Shown one piece after another: positions 30,669 through 43,100 of a stretch of DNA of 64,000 nt; position 1 is the stretch's first letter; each line of letters starts with the position of its first letter. This DNA is from Lactarius indigo. Its lineage: Eukaryota > Basidiomycota > Agaricomycetes > Russulales > Russulaceae. The notes beneath the pieces are model-generated. The model had not been told where the DNA came from. It ran no database searches and was given only the letters and a program-made list of their open reading frames with translations. The translations under genes and the position numbers were made by a program. The stretch is taken from assembly GCA_025766275.1 (NCBI GenBank), contig JAFKAC010000014.1:1054001-1118000 (forward strand). Reading direction: 5' to 3'.

Positions 30669-32761
30669 ATGCGCTACCACTGGATCTCTCTCATCTCCAC
30701 CCTCTCTGTGGTCCCTTTCGCCGACCTCGCTACCGTTCCTCCACCACCTTGGGGAGATGTACGTGTCAAGCACACATGGGACACCGTCCCGGCCAATTGG
30801 GAGAGTCTCGGTCCCCCTCCTGCTGGCACCACCATCAATCTCAACATTGCACTCAAACCAGACCGCAAGGACGCATTGATCGAGGCGCTCCACGAAGTTA
30901 GCAATCCCGATCATGAAAGGCACGTCGTCCTCACCACTCCTCCGCTCGTGCTCGTACTTACCTGTTCCGCTGCTCCGTTTCAGATATCGCGTACACTTAT
31001 CCAGGGAGCAGGTCGCCGAGCTCGTCGCGCCAAGCCAAGACACGCTCGAGCTTGTCCACTCGTGGCTTCAACACCATGGTGTACCTTCTTCCTCCATTTC
31101 AACGTCACATGGCGGAGGCTGGCTCAAGATCACCGGCGTACCCGTGTCCCAAGCTGACGAGCTCCTCTCCGCTTCGTACCAGCTCTACAGGCATGTCGAG
31201 GCAAACGGGACTAAGGTCATTCTCCGCACTGTCGGCTACGCGCTCCCCGCGGTGCTACATGCGCACGTGCAAACGGTCGCGCCGACAACGTACTTTGACC
31301 CCCCGCGCAAGCTACTGTCGACACCGCTGCAGCGCCCTAGCGAAGAAGAAGCAGGAGTGGTTGGGAATGCGACATCGAGGGACCTCGTGAGAGTGTTACC
31401 GGAAGTCGACGCTCCTGCAGTCACGCCAGCATTCCTACGCTGGCTGTACAAGACGCAAGCCTACGTGCCTGTTGCGATGAATTACAATGCGCTCGGGGTC
31501 TTAGGCCTAGAAAATGAGTACCCGAGCTTCGCAGATCTCACCAGGTTCATGATCAGGTTTCGTGCGGACGCAGTAGCTGCGACCTTCATTGTCGAGCAGG
31601 TCAACGGTGGTGACTTCAACCCAGGCAACCCCGGCACGGAGGCCAGCCTGGACATCCAGTACAGTGAGGCCATGACCTACCCGACTCCGAACATCTTCTA
31701 CAGCGTGGGTGGCTTGCTACATTGGACGGACGACGGCTATCTGCCAGCTGCCGACGACGTGTACCTGGTGTGGCTCCACTACCTCCTTATTCCAGAGTAC
31801 ATCCCGCCGACGATCAGCATATCGTGGGGTACTCTCGAGAACATTCTTCCACCGGAATACACGTCGAGCCTGTGCGAGCTGTTCGCACAGCTCGGTTTGC
31901 GTGGCGTCAGTGTCCTCATCTCTAGCGGCGACGACGGCGTCGGTGATGGAGACTGCAGGGACGACGCCGGAAATGTCCATTTCGCCACTGAGTTCCCTGC
32001 ATCTTGTACGCGTGGAGATTTCCTTGCGTGCAGTACATGGTCCCCGAAGGCCGCTCATTAGACTGGCTTGGTTTTTCAGGTCCTTGGGTCACTAGTGTCG
32101 GCGGAACGGTGAGCTACGACCCCGAGGTCGCGATGCACTTATCCGGAGGCGGCTTCTCAGCCCACTTCCCGCGCCCTTCGTACCAGGACGCTGTAGTACC
32201 GCCTTTCATCGAGTCCCTCGGCGCCACGTATGCTGGCTTCTACAAGTGCGTTCACCGTCGTGATTCTTGACCTATTCAAAATTTGTAACCTGCGCAGCCC
32301 TGTCGGCCGCGGCATTCCCGATATCTCTGCGCAGTCCTACCGGTTCCTGATTTATCGCAACGCCGGTCTCCAACTCGAGAGCGGCACGAGCGCGGCGGTG
32401 CCCGTGCGTGTGTTCCTCCTCCCTCCTTGAATAGGCAACTAATTGTCAATGTACAGACAGTTGCGGGATTAGTCTCTTTGCTCAATGACTACCTCATCTC
32501 AACGGGCAGGGGCAGGCTCGGCTTCCTCAACTTCTTACTGTATAGCTATGGCCGGCATGGTCTCAACGACATCATTTCGGGGTCTAACCCTGGATGTGGG
32601 ACAGAAGGATTCACTGCCATCCCCGGATGGGATCCTGTTCGTACCCTAAAACAACTTATCTTCGTTTTTACGTTGATTGATTGGATCCATAGGTCACCGG
32701 TTTGGGGACGCCTAACTTCCAAGTGCTGCAATACATACTAGACCTTTTGTTTCCGGTGTAA
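30669..32761 (+). CDS. secreted sedolisin (peptidase family S53, tripeptidyl-peptidase type), 597 aa
   Basis: Six exons, 30669-30919, 30984-32005, 32080-32245, 32298-32403, 32457-32636 and 32693-32761, give 1794 nt and 597 residues. The N-terminus is a signal peptide (MRYHWISLISTLSVVPFADLA). A pro-domain follows (WDTVPANWESLGPPPAGTTI ... LSREQVAELVAP ... LRTVGYALP) and then the catalytic domain. Visible catalytic residues: Glu303 and Asp307 in GTEASLDIQ, the oxyanion Asp400 in SSGDDGVGDG, and nucleophile Ser511 in SGTSAAVP. The C-terminal calcium-site region is GWDPVTGLGTPNF. Family S53 enzymes act in acidic extracellular or vacuolar compartments, removing tripeptides or cutting proteins. Intron 1 (30920-30983) appears to use a GC donor (aag|gcacgt). 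All other introns are GT-AG, 52-74 bp. All key residues are intact. Confidence 0.93.
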
Positions 32762-32865
32762 CGTATACACGAGAAGTAACGTGTGCATAATGACACCTAC
32801 CATCTTGGAGCTACTGAACAATAGTACGCTACCAGCCGATTCGAGACGCTGAGGAAATAAGTTTC

Positions 32866-33145
32866 GCATGAATTCCTCCTCGGCCGTGGCGCGGACTCAG
32901 ACGCAAATGCCAAGGACAGGGCAGGCAGCACCACATTGCATCTCGCATCATTCTGGGGGAGAGTACAGGCTGCGCGTCTGCTGCTTGACGGTGGGTTGAT
33001 CCCAGATGTTGAGGACAAGAAGGGAGGCACCCCGCTGTGTGTGGCATCATCTAGTGAGGAAACAGACATCGTATGCTTTCTGCTCCGCTGTCGTACGAAT
33101 GCGGACTTCAAGGACAAGTCAGGAAGCACCCCCGTTGTGAACGGT
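32866..33145 (+). pseudogene. ankyrin-repeat fragment
   Basis: The plus-strand frame reads FLLGRGADSDA ... STTLHLASFWGRVQAARLLLDGG ... KGGTPLCVASSSEETDIVCFLLRC ... DFKDKSGSTPV, which is about two and a half ankyrin repeats with the TPLH-like and LL-x-x-G hallmarks. Upstream of 32866 and downstream of about 33145 the similarity stops and no start codon or partner domain is found. Probably a remnant of a larger ankyrin protein, though an unrecognised spliced gene cannot be excluded. Confidence 0.6.
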
Positions 33146-33976
33146 ATGTGTAGTAGTTCGTTCTTCAGTATTCATATGGCTGTAAGGGCGATTGCCGAGG
33201 AGTTGTGCCCGCGTGAGCGCGAGAAAGTCAGGTTTCAGTACGCGCCGTCTCAGGAAAACTGGAGGGGTAGTTTCCTGTCACGGTTCCACGAATACAGTAT
33301 TCGATAAGTATTCGATACCACGGCGCCCCCGGATTTCCCCAGAATGTCTCCTTTCCTTTCATCTTACACACTTCAACACGCTTCCTGCCCCCTTCGGGGC
33401 TATGAATATCCTGGGAAGTATGAGGCCTGCATCTGCTTCTTTAGCTATGGACAAGAGTGAGATGATCTAGTATTGGATAGGAATCATCCATGAGCATAAG
33501 TAGCTTGTGTAAACCCTCAGGCAGGATGCTGAGCATGACATGGCGTACGCACTAGGTGCATCAGCAAATTCCCGTGAAAGTTATGACGCAATATAACGGA
33601 TCACGGTTATTGTCACGGTTTCGTCGAAAATATAATTACTAATCTATTTATGAGTGTAACATCTGTAATACCTATATGTCATCAATATATTGCTTTGTGG
33701 TTTTCATAACATTTGTACTGCTGTTATACCAAGATTTTACTTGTTATACTGTGGTCACAATGCCTTTATAACAGAATATAATTTTTGACCCATTTGGGCT
33801 GGCACATTGGGTCATCTCTGCATGGCTAGCTGCCATATTGGACATCAGACCCCCAATGTTGCACCTCCTTTTTTGCCTTACAAATGGCTGCTGTGACTGC
33901 TGAGCCCCACTTGGTCATTACTCATTGTATTGTACCAGTCATGGGGAACATAGCTATTTGTATTTGAGTTGTCCAT
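33146..33976. other. no gene seen
   Basis: 830 bp, increasingly AT-rich. No exon-like frames beyond the ankyrin fragment's tail (to 33307). Contains short inverted AT tracts at 33640-33780 (ttataccaagat, cttgttatac) but no defined element edges. Confidence 0.4.
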
Positions 33977-34167
33977 TTACAACCAATGTCCAATACCAAA
34001 GTCAACATCTGAGCCCTGATCTGAGCTGTTGCCATTACTCTCAGTGCTGGAAATATCATTGTCACCACCTTCCCTGCCATCCTCAAAAACTCCAGTGTGA
34101 CCCATTGCTGCTGTGTTTTTGTATTGAATGAGTACCCTATCACTGTCTGATGCTATAAGCTCATTGG
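33977..34167 (-). pseudogene. acidic C-terminal tail cut by Gypsy element A
   Basis: A minus-strand frame entering from the LTR boundary at 34167 reads NELIASDSDRVLIQYKN ... EDGREGGDNDISSTESNGN and ends at a stop at 33977. Its acidic Ser/Asp/Asn-rich composition looks coding and resembles the acidic termini in the left island. The upstream part would lie beyond element A, outside this window. No domain recognised. Confidence 0.35.
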
Positions 34168-35373
34168 TGTTACGCCCTAGCAGGGGTGTGGGTTCTGGAG
34201 ATTCTAGATCACACAAGTATCAAGCAAAGACATCTGTTGTCTTACTGCTATGAAATATGAGTGGCAAAAGTGTGGCACAGGGTGCAGCACTACTCTGTAA
34301 TGTAGGACTCCTTGTCTGAAGTGTCTAACACTTCTCTACACTTGATCTTGCTAGTGCACAGAGTATAACAGGTGTGACATGTTGATATAGTTCAACTGCA
34401 AAGACTTCAGAGTGTCCTGGTTAAGGACTGAGGTAGGGGATGCACAAGAAGGAGGGAATAGAGCAAGGTCACACCAAAGTATGAAGGCAAGGTTGCTAGA
34501 TTGCAAACGAAGCCAAGTCTGGCTTCCTACGGTCTATGGTACAGGTTTATATAGGATGAGGTTCCAAACAACATGAACACAAGTCCACACAATATCAAAG
34601 AGACCAAACGGAACAAGGAGATATTTGGATCAAAGGAAACAGTGCCACTAGTAGCAGTAGCTCCTTCAGTAACAAGGTATTGTGATGACTCACTGTCACT
34701 CGACAGGGGGTCACAATGTAGACAGAGACTGGGGGCTGAGAGGGTGTGGAGAAGAGGTGTTGGACGACACAAGATACGCTCTTGGCTCAGTAGAGGAGTA
34801 GTGGCGTGCGAAGAGTGGGGCACTCAAAGGAGCTGTGAGGCAAGAGAGGGGATGTCACAAGTGGACAGTCTGAGGGACTGTCCGATAGATTGAGCTAGCT
34901 TATATACTACAGGGGGTGGTCTGTGCGTAGGTTTAGGGCAGGCTTAGGGCCTACCCACGAGTGCTGCGCAATACTGCGGATTGGAACATTCCAGAGACAA
35001 GTTATTAATACTGTCCAATCAGAATAAAGGATAAGCATGGTACGACTGTGCCGCAGTCGATGACGCCATATTGCGCCATAGTGGCGTGGTTCCGCAGCAG
35101 CTGCAGAACCCGTGATTAGAACACGTGTTCCTGTGACTTGGTTGATTATCTTCATTGGTTGATAAACAATCAACTGTTGATTGATACACGTGCATGTATA
35201 CATGTGACTTGAAAGGGCAGAGTAATCACGTGATACATCACGTGACCGTCGGAGAGTGAAATTCAAACTCCGATTTCGGATTTCTCCTTTAGGAAGCTGA
35301 TGACATAAGCCTGGTCCGGTCCGGTCCGGTTCTAAGCACCTTGAGTCACGACCAGGTTTATAGGTTCATGACA
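34168..35373 (-). repeat. 3' LTR of Gypsy element A (~1206 bp)
   Basis: The right boundary is well supported: the polypurine tract of the minus-strand element (35374-35386, plus strand gtatccccttttt) abuts tcatgaca at 35373. The left boundary at tgttacgcc (34168) is inferred from the TG...CA rule and from the similar GGCGTTACA-type end of other LTRs here. The partner LTR lies outside the window, so length and target duplication (candidate attgg, 34163-34167) cannot be confirmed. Confidence 0.65.
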
Positions 35374-35390
35374 GTATCCCCTTTTTAACA

Positions 35391-38300
35391 TCATGCTATT
35401 CCACTAGCACTAGTTGACTTTGGTTTAGGGGCACTGGGGTTGGCCTTGTGAAATTGACTAACAAGGTCTTGCACATGGGTCATTTGGGAGGAGGGGAGCC
35501 AGGAGTTTTTGGAGTCGGGATACCCCTTCCACTTGATCAAATAGAGTATGCCTTTCTTGTTAGGCGACACTTTGGATTGCAAGACCCTTTCAACCTTGTA
35601 GTGTTCATCTTCTCCTTGGATGATTTCAGGGGGTGGTCTGGTGAAGTTGGGGCCATGCGTAGTGTTTTCTTTGTATGGAGAGATCAAGGAGTTGTGGAAG
35701 ACTGGGTGAATGCGCCATGTCTTTGGGAGCTGAAGTTTGCAATTGACTCCCCAGGTGGAAATGACTTTAAAGGGGCTGTGGCGTCGTGGAGCAAGCTTAG
35801 CTTTGGGGTGGGTAGTATGGATGTTGGTCCCTTCCAGCCAGACTAGATCGCCTGCCTTAAATTCATGAGAGGGGGTGGGTGTTTTTGACCCTCTCATGAC
35901 TTCCGCTGCTACCTTAAGGGCTGCGGTAACTTCGGAGCAGATTTGATTTAGCGCATTTAGTCTTTCCTCGGCTGCAGGTATTTTGGTGGTGAAGTGGGTA
36001 GGGGGAATGAACTCTGGTTTGTATCCATACCAAACCTCAAAGGGTGATTTGTGGGTTGCGCTATGTTGTCGGGCATTGTGTGCAAATTCCATGAATGGGA
36101 TTAGATCCACCCAGTTATCTTGTTGGAAGTTGCAGAAGACACGGAGGTATTGTTCAAGTTCTTGGTTGACACGTTCAGTTTCTCCATCAGTTTGTGGGTG
36201 GAAAGCTGTGGATAGTGTGGATTTGACTCCAAGTTTGTTCCAAATTTCTTGCATGACCTTTGATGCAAATTGGGGGCCTCTGTCGGAAATAACCTGTTGA
36301 GGTAGGCCAGTACATCTCCAGATGTTTTCAAGGTAGAGTTGGGCTGTTTTGTCTGCAGTGATGGTTTTGTTGCAAGGGGAAATGACTATTGCTTTGCTGA
36401 GTCGGTCGACCACTACAAATAGTGAATTGTAGTTGTGGGATGGGGGAAGGTCGGTGATGAAGTCCATTGTGATGGTTCCCCATATTTCTTCAGGTATTGC
36501 ATTTGGTTGCAGGGGTACTTGGGTACGTGGTTTGATTTTAGTGGTTTGACATGTGGCGCAACCATCGACATAGGTCTTAATGAATGTTGATATGCCTGGC
36601 CACCAGAAGTCTCGAGATATCAATTCATAGGTCTTCCATCGCCCTGGGTGTCCTGTGGCAATGTGGTCATGGTATGTTTTAACAATGTCTCTTCATAGGT
36701 TGTTGTCTTTGGGAATGTAGTAGACCTGTCCTTTGAACAAGATAATGCCATCTTCTAGGTTCCACTCTTCTAGGCCTTTAGCTAGGGATCGAGGGCCGTT
36801 TTTTAAGAGGGATTCTAGAGCCATGCTGACCTCCTTATCATAGGTCTGGGTGTTTTTGATACGTTGTTGGAGGGTGGTATCACCTTGAATGGTTACTGCA
36901 GTTCTTTGTACTGCGTTGATGGAAAAATACTTGGTGTCCAGGAGCACTCGTTTTTCATCATCATCCGCTATCCCCTTTTTATGATCTGGACGTCGAGACA
37001 GTGCATCAGACTTATTCTGTGTACCAGGTTTGTGGATGATGATGAATTGGAAATGAGAGAGGAATAATGCCCAACGGGCTTGTCGGCGGGAAAGTTTTTG
37101 CTTGGTGGTGAAATAGACAAGGTTGCCATGGTCAGACCAGATCTCAGTAACGTCATCCTGCCCTTCTAGGTAGTGGCGGAAGGCATGCAGGGCATGGATG
37201 ATGGCAAGAAGTTCCTTGTCACAAATCTTGTAGTGTCGTTCTGCAGGGAGGAGGGATTTGGAAAGGAAGGCGACAGGGTGCCATCATTGTAAGGCATCAG
37301 GTTGCTCAAGAATGGTGCCAGTAGCAAAATCACTGGCGTCAGTGATGAGGTGGAAGGGCTTAGAATGGTCAGGTAGGGCAAGGACGGGAGCTTCAGTGAA
37401 GCACTTGATCATGGTGCGGAAAGCATCATCCGCTGCAGTATCCCAAGAAAAGGGAACGTCTTTCTTGGTCAGGTCGAACAATGGGCGGGCAATGGTGGAG
37501 TAGTCTTTAATGAAGCATCGATAGAAGTTGCAAAAGCCCAGAAAAGCCTGTACTTGTTTAACAGTGCATGGAGTGGGCTATTGAGTAATACCTGCAACCT
37601 TTGCAGGGTCCATAGAAACTTGGCCATCGGAAATGACAATTCCGAGGTATTCAACTGAGGTTTGTGCAAATGTACACTTTTCAGGTTTCAGGTAGAGGTC
37701 GTGGCGTTCCAGTCGTTGAAGCATGTCATGCGTCAATGCTGTGAGTGAGGAGATATCGTCTGTGAAGATCAAGATGTCATCGAGGTAGACCACTACATGT
37801 CCACCGTCAATCAAGGATTCGAAGATCTGGTTCATGAATGTTTGGAAAGTGGCAGGGGCGTTGCAGAGGCCAAACGTCATTACTGTCAGCTCAAAGAGTC
37901 CCAAAGATGTTTTGAAGGCTGCCTTATATTCGTCACCTTCATGAATGCGGATATTGTTGTAACCCCAGCGAATATCTAGTTTGGTGAAGTATTGTGCACC
38001 GTGAAGTTTGTCGATGAGTTCAGGGATAAGGGGGAGGGGTGCTGCATTTTTGATGGTTATATCGTTGAGGGCATGGTAGTCTTGTACAGGTCGGAGTTTG
38101 CCATCCTTTTTATCGACAAAGAAGAAGGGTGTAACGCCGTCACAGTGTCAGCTTGACTTGAGCTTGGATGGAAGGCGACTACGACTTAGCTAATCACGCC
38201 GAAGGCGTATGGCACGAAGGCAATCCTAGATGTTCGAAGACACTAGACTTTCTAAGCGGCACTTTACCGTGAATAGAGGCGGACAAGAGAGGAGACAAGA

Positions 38301-39389
38301 AACGACAAGAAGTGACGATTGAAGAAGACCAAGATGGCGTATCTTGGTCTTCCACAGCTATCTTAAATACACAGAGAGTAGGCTTTCAAGCACTACTATG
38401 AGTCACGGTAAAGTAGCGTCCAACGTATTGCGTAAGTAACTCAATCCTAGTACTACTACTACTAGTATTAGGGTCGAGTCAGAGTCCAGTCAGCAATCGT
38501 TCGCAATCTCCTATCACACCACATCGTAAGAGCCTAAGGCCGCGAGTCCGTGACTAATCTACCTTACCGCCGTAGTCACAACCGGTACAGTAAGGATCAG
38601 ATGTACAAAACATGAAACGTGACAAAGGGGGAGGCCATGGGTGACTTAGATGGTCGAATGTAACCTTTCTTCAGGTGCTCAGAAATATACTCTTTGAGGG
38701 CATCGGATTCCTTGGGTGTAAGTCAATAAATGCCACAATTCTTCATAGTGGCTCCTGGTTTGAGGTCAATCGCGTGATCCCAGGGCTGATGTTGGGGTAG
38801 TCGGTGGGACGCAATTTCGCTGAATACTTTAGTATATCGTTGGAAGTGGCTCGGAATGTGGTCAGTAGAAGGCTTAGGTGCAGTGCGTGCTGCTATCTTG
38901 GTGCTTGTAGTAACTTTTGCTCGGATGGCAAGGTGGTCATACTTGCTAAAACTGTGGATCCACAGCCAGGGTTCGCAGGCATCTTGGATGAAGGCAGGTT
39001 CCAGGGGTTCAACTTCTTTGCTGGTGGGGAGACAGGTTTCTTGGTCATGGTCAAGTTCGAGGATGTTGATAGTCGTGTGTCGTGTCTGTGGAATTTTTGA
39101 AGAGATGACAACTGCTGAGGAGGATAGGGTGCAGGTTCTCGGACATCTTGTGAAAGCTATTTTGGGTTGATGCCAATCAATTTCAGGGTTATGTGCTCGG
39201 AGCCAATCTGTTCCTAAGATTATATTGTGCTCCCCTAGAGTAGTTGCATAAAGTTCCACGGTTTCATCGTGGTAGTTGTCATCAGAAGTCCTGATCCGTA
39301 GTCTCTGGATCATAGTATACCTAACAGATCCCGTCTTGTTGGGAGACCCATCCACGTTTCTAACTGGTAAGGGTTTAATTAGTGTCCTC
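35391..39389 (-). pseudogene. element A pol: protease end, RT, RNase H, integrase, chromodomain
   Basis: Continuation of the protease cut at 47412 (joins as NLTM-R-TLIKPLPVRNVDG). The RT has [15 protein letters not shown] and [10 protein letters not shown]. RNase H follows ([22 protein letters not shown]), then the integrase (HHCC, MDFITDLPPSHNYN, SDRGPQFAS, HPQTDGETERVNQ) and a C-terminal chromodomain (VERVLQSKVSPNKKG ... LIKWKGYPDSKNSWLP). The solo LTR at 38130-38624 splits the RT within the MASPFFFV motif. In-frame stops: TGA 38723-38725, TAG 37578-37580, TGA 37284-37286 and TGA 36693-36695. The reading frame is otherwise unbroken from 47.6 kb to 35391 once the insertions are removed, so the damage is point mutation, not indels. 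Confidence 0.88.
38130..38624 (-). mobile_element. solo LTR (495 bp) in the RT of element A
   Basis: Begins tgtaacgccg and ends acgtgaca (TG...CA) and is flanked by AAGGG on both sides (38125-38129 and 38625-38629). Deleting it with one AAGGG restores the RT motif [13 protein letters not shown] in frame. It has no internal genes, so it is the product of recombination between two LTRs. On the minus strand its end reads GACGGCGTTACA, like the end of element D's LTR (GTGGCGTTACA). The strand is assigned from that similarity. Confidence 0.93.
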
Positions 39390-40162
39390 TGTAGCAGTAT
39401 GACTTATCGCGACAACTAGACCAAGTGAAGGTAAGTGAACTGAACTAGTAGCACACCCAAGCCTAGCGCGGAGACAAGTCACGCGCCGAACGTACAGTCA
39501 CTACGGAGAGTATGCGCACTTGAGACCTTTATACAAGGTCAGAGGCAAGATGATCACGCAGTGGCACGCTGAGTGGAGAACCAAGAGGACAAGTTAACAT
39601 TGGAGAAGTAAGGGAAGTACAAGGGGGATACGCACCTGAGTGGAGAACCAAGAGGACAAGTTGGTTCCACTCAGGACGTTACATGAGGGCTTATATACAC
39701 TGCTGCGGCTGAGTTCGAATTACTATAGAACCTTATTACTAAAGGTACGTATAATAGTAATGAGTCAGACGCTGACGCGTCGTATCTAAAAATAGCATTA
39801 TCTATTGTGCTGACTGATGCACAGTCATTAACGCTGACAGAACAATGACGTGTCCTTATTTATGATTCACAACCCTATAACAACGTAGTCTAGAACTATC
39901 TAGAATGTTCCCTGCTTATCATCCAATGAGAAACTACTTTACTAATGAGGAAAGTGACCTAAAGGGGTAACATTCAATAAGGAAGTTACTATCCCAGGGT
40001 CACGTGCTTATGAGTGCACATGTTGGTATCACGTGACTAACCATCTTATCATATCTAATGATAAGGACTTGGATGTTTTGCACAACGTTGGAGACTCGTA
40101 TCTCTACCAAATAAATCCGTAAAAATACGGAAAAATAAGGCAAAAATAGAGTGTCCGTGACA
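39390..40162 (-). repeat. 3' LTR of element B (773 bp)
   Basis: Same length as the LTR at 46634-47406 and nearly the same sequence. Differences I noticed include tgtagcagtatgacttatcg versus tgtagcggtatgacttatca, aatagca versus aatagcg near 39795/47040, and gagtgtcc versus gagcgtcc near the end. A few transitions imply a modest age. Confidence 0.93.
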
Positions 40163-40174
40163 TCACCCCCCTCC

Positions 40175-43100
40175 TTAAGGGTCGACGTCCGCGTTGGCCA
40201 ATGTATCCACATGATGAGCTTGCCAAGGCAAGGACGCGTAAATGAGAGCCGCTATTTTTCTAGGCGCGCCCGGGTTTGAGGAATGGAATTCCTTAACCGC
40301 ATCAGGGGCGTGTGCTAGGTTTTTAGCCGGTTCCCATGTGTCCTCACCCTCACCATATCCTTTCCAACGGACGAGGTATTTAAGAGTACGACCAAAGAGT
40401 TTAGAATCTCGTATATGGTCGACTTCGTACTCTTCTTCTCCCTCGACCGTTATTGGATCGGGTGGTGGAGGCGTGAGCCCATTAACTTCGTTTCCTTTAT
40501 AAGGAGAGAGACGGTCTACATGAAATACATCATGGATCCGTAATGCAGGGGGCAGTGCAAGCTTGTAGTCGACATCACTTATGACTTTAGTGACTTCAAA
40601 TGGTCCTAGTTGCTTAGGTCCTAATTTGGACGACTGCTGGTGTATTTTTATCTGCTTAGCTTGCAACCAGACTTTATCCCCGACGTTAAAGGAATATGGC
40701 TTAGTCCTTTGTTCAACGTCTGTCTGCATTCGCCTTTTACTTAGGCGTAGAGCCGCCTCTGCATCCTTGCGAGCGGAAACTAAGTGTTGAAGGCGCTTGT
40801 CGAGCAATGGAATACCCGTGGGTCTACCAGCGGGAATAGTGAAGTCCGGCGTGAAGCCGTATAGTAGCTCAAAGGGGGTGTGACCCGTGGCCGAGTTGAG
40901 TCTACTATTGACTACGAATTCCGCTGTAGGAAGCAGGTCTGCCCAATCATCCTGCCTCTTACTAATGAACATGCGCAAGTATATTTCAACTTCTTGATTT
41001 TTGCGCTCGACCTGTCCATTAGCTTGAGGGTGATAGGCTGTAGTAAGACCTGCATCTATTCCAAGTCGCTTGTAAAGGGCACGCATGCTTCGCGCTGCAA
41101 ATTGGGGTCCTCTATCGCTTATGACTTTGCGAGGGATCCCATGCAGGGGAAAGACTTGCTCAAAGTAGATGGATGCTACCCCATTAGCCGTAATCTGAGA
41201 GGTCACGGGGAACAGATGAATCTGTTTTGTATAATGATCTACGATGTTTAAGATCATGTCTTTCCCACGTGACACGGGCAGTGGACCGATTAGATCGATT
41301 CCAACTATTTGCCAAGGTCCCTCAGGGACTTCTTGCGGCTGAATGGTTACTTTAGGGTGTAGATCTTTGCGATATCGTTGGCATCGATCACATCCTTCTA
41401 CGTATGAGGCAATAAAGCCTGACATGCGTGGCCACCAGTAGTAGCGACTAACTAGCTCTATGGTCCCATTCTTTCCAGGGTGTCCAGTAGTGACCGAGTC
41501 GTGGCACGACTTCACCACGTCCCTGCGAAGGGCACGATCATTTGGGACATATAATTTACCCCGGTGGTAAACGAAACCATCTTCTTCTTCCCACATTAAG
41601 ACACCATCTGTGAGAGCTTTAGGAGCGGTCTTGGAAATGCTTTTAAGACCCTCTATTACTTCAGCTTCTCGAATAGATGCGAGCTTAATGCGATTCCCTA
41701 GGGAATCTATTTCAGGGATGAAGTGCGCTTGAGCGGCAGCTAGGAAGTGCTCAGGTTTCAACACCTGAACCTGGCGGTTATCTTCAGAGTCTCGGACTTG
41801 GTCTCGTGAGAAACGACTTAATGCATCGGCTTGCATGGATTCTCCTTTCTTATAGGTGATTTTGAAGGCAAATCAACTTAAGAATAAGGCCCATCTAGCT
41901 TGGCGCCTATTCAAATCTTTCATGGTTGCCCACCATTCCATATTCTTATGGTCGGTGATCACTTCAAAAGAGACGCCTTCGAGGAAATGCCTCCAATCTT
42001 CTAAGGCGCGGATTAAGCCGAGCATTTCTCTGTCGTATATCTCATAATTGCGTTCTTCTTTGCTCATGGACTGTGAGCGGTACGCAATAGGGTGCCAGAG
42101 ACCGTCCGGGTACTTCTGAGTTAAAATACCGCCAGTAGCAAATCCTGAAGCATCTACTTCGACTCTGGTTGGAAGGTTCGGATCGTAAACCTTAAGAATA
42201 GGTTCTTGTACGAAACGTTCCTTCAACAGGTCAAAGGCTTTCTGCTGTTCAGACTGCCATGTCCAAGGAGTATCTTTCTTAGTAAGGTCATGAAGGGGTC
42301 GGGCAATAGCCGCGAAGTCCCTGATGAACCTTCTATAGAAATTGGCGAACCCGATGAATGCTCTTACTTCTTTGAGCGTAGTCAGGGTTGGCCACTCCTT
42401 TACTGCAGAGACCTTGCCAGGGTCCATCTGCACTTCTCCGGGACGGATAATCATCCCAAGATACTCCATTTCTTGCTTCTTGAAATCGCACTTCTCAGGC
42501 TTGAGATAGAGGTCGTATTGCTCTAACCGTGTTAACACCTCACGGACTATCTTGCGATGGTGTTTAAGGTTATTGCTATAGATGAGAATATCATCCATAT
42601 ATACGGCGACCTCTCCTTGTGCGATAAGATCGGCAAAGACGGCGTTCATTAAGGCTTGGAAGGTGGCAGGGCTATTAGTCATGCCAAAGTACATGACCTT
42701 TGGCTCGTATAGACCCCTATTGGTAACAATAGCACCTTTCCATTCATCGCCTTCTTTGATGCGGATATTATGGTATCCCCAACGAACGTCGAATTTAGTG
42801 AAGTATTGAGCTCCCTTAAGCCTATTGATAATGTCGGCAGCGAGTGGAAGTGGATATCGGTTCTTAATGGTAATTTTGTTAAGACGCCGATAGTCTTGGA
42901 CCAGACGGAGCTTGCCGTCCTTCTTCTTAATGAAGAATACAGGGGATGCCATCGGTGACTTAGATGGCACTAAATATCCTTTCCCTATATGTTCATCTAA
43001 GAATTTGTCCAATTCTACTTGCTCGCTGGGTGACATGGGGTACGTTTTGACCTTCCAGTGTTTAACTGCATCTGGCTCAAGGTCTATAGCGTGGTCCCAT

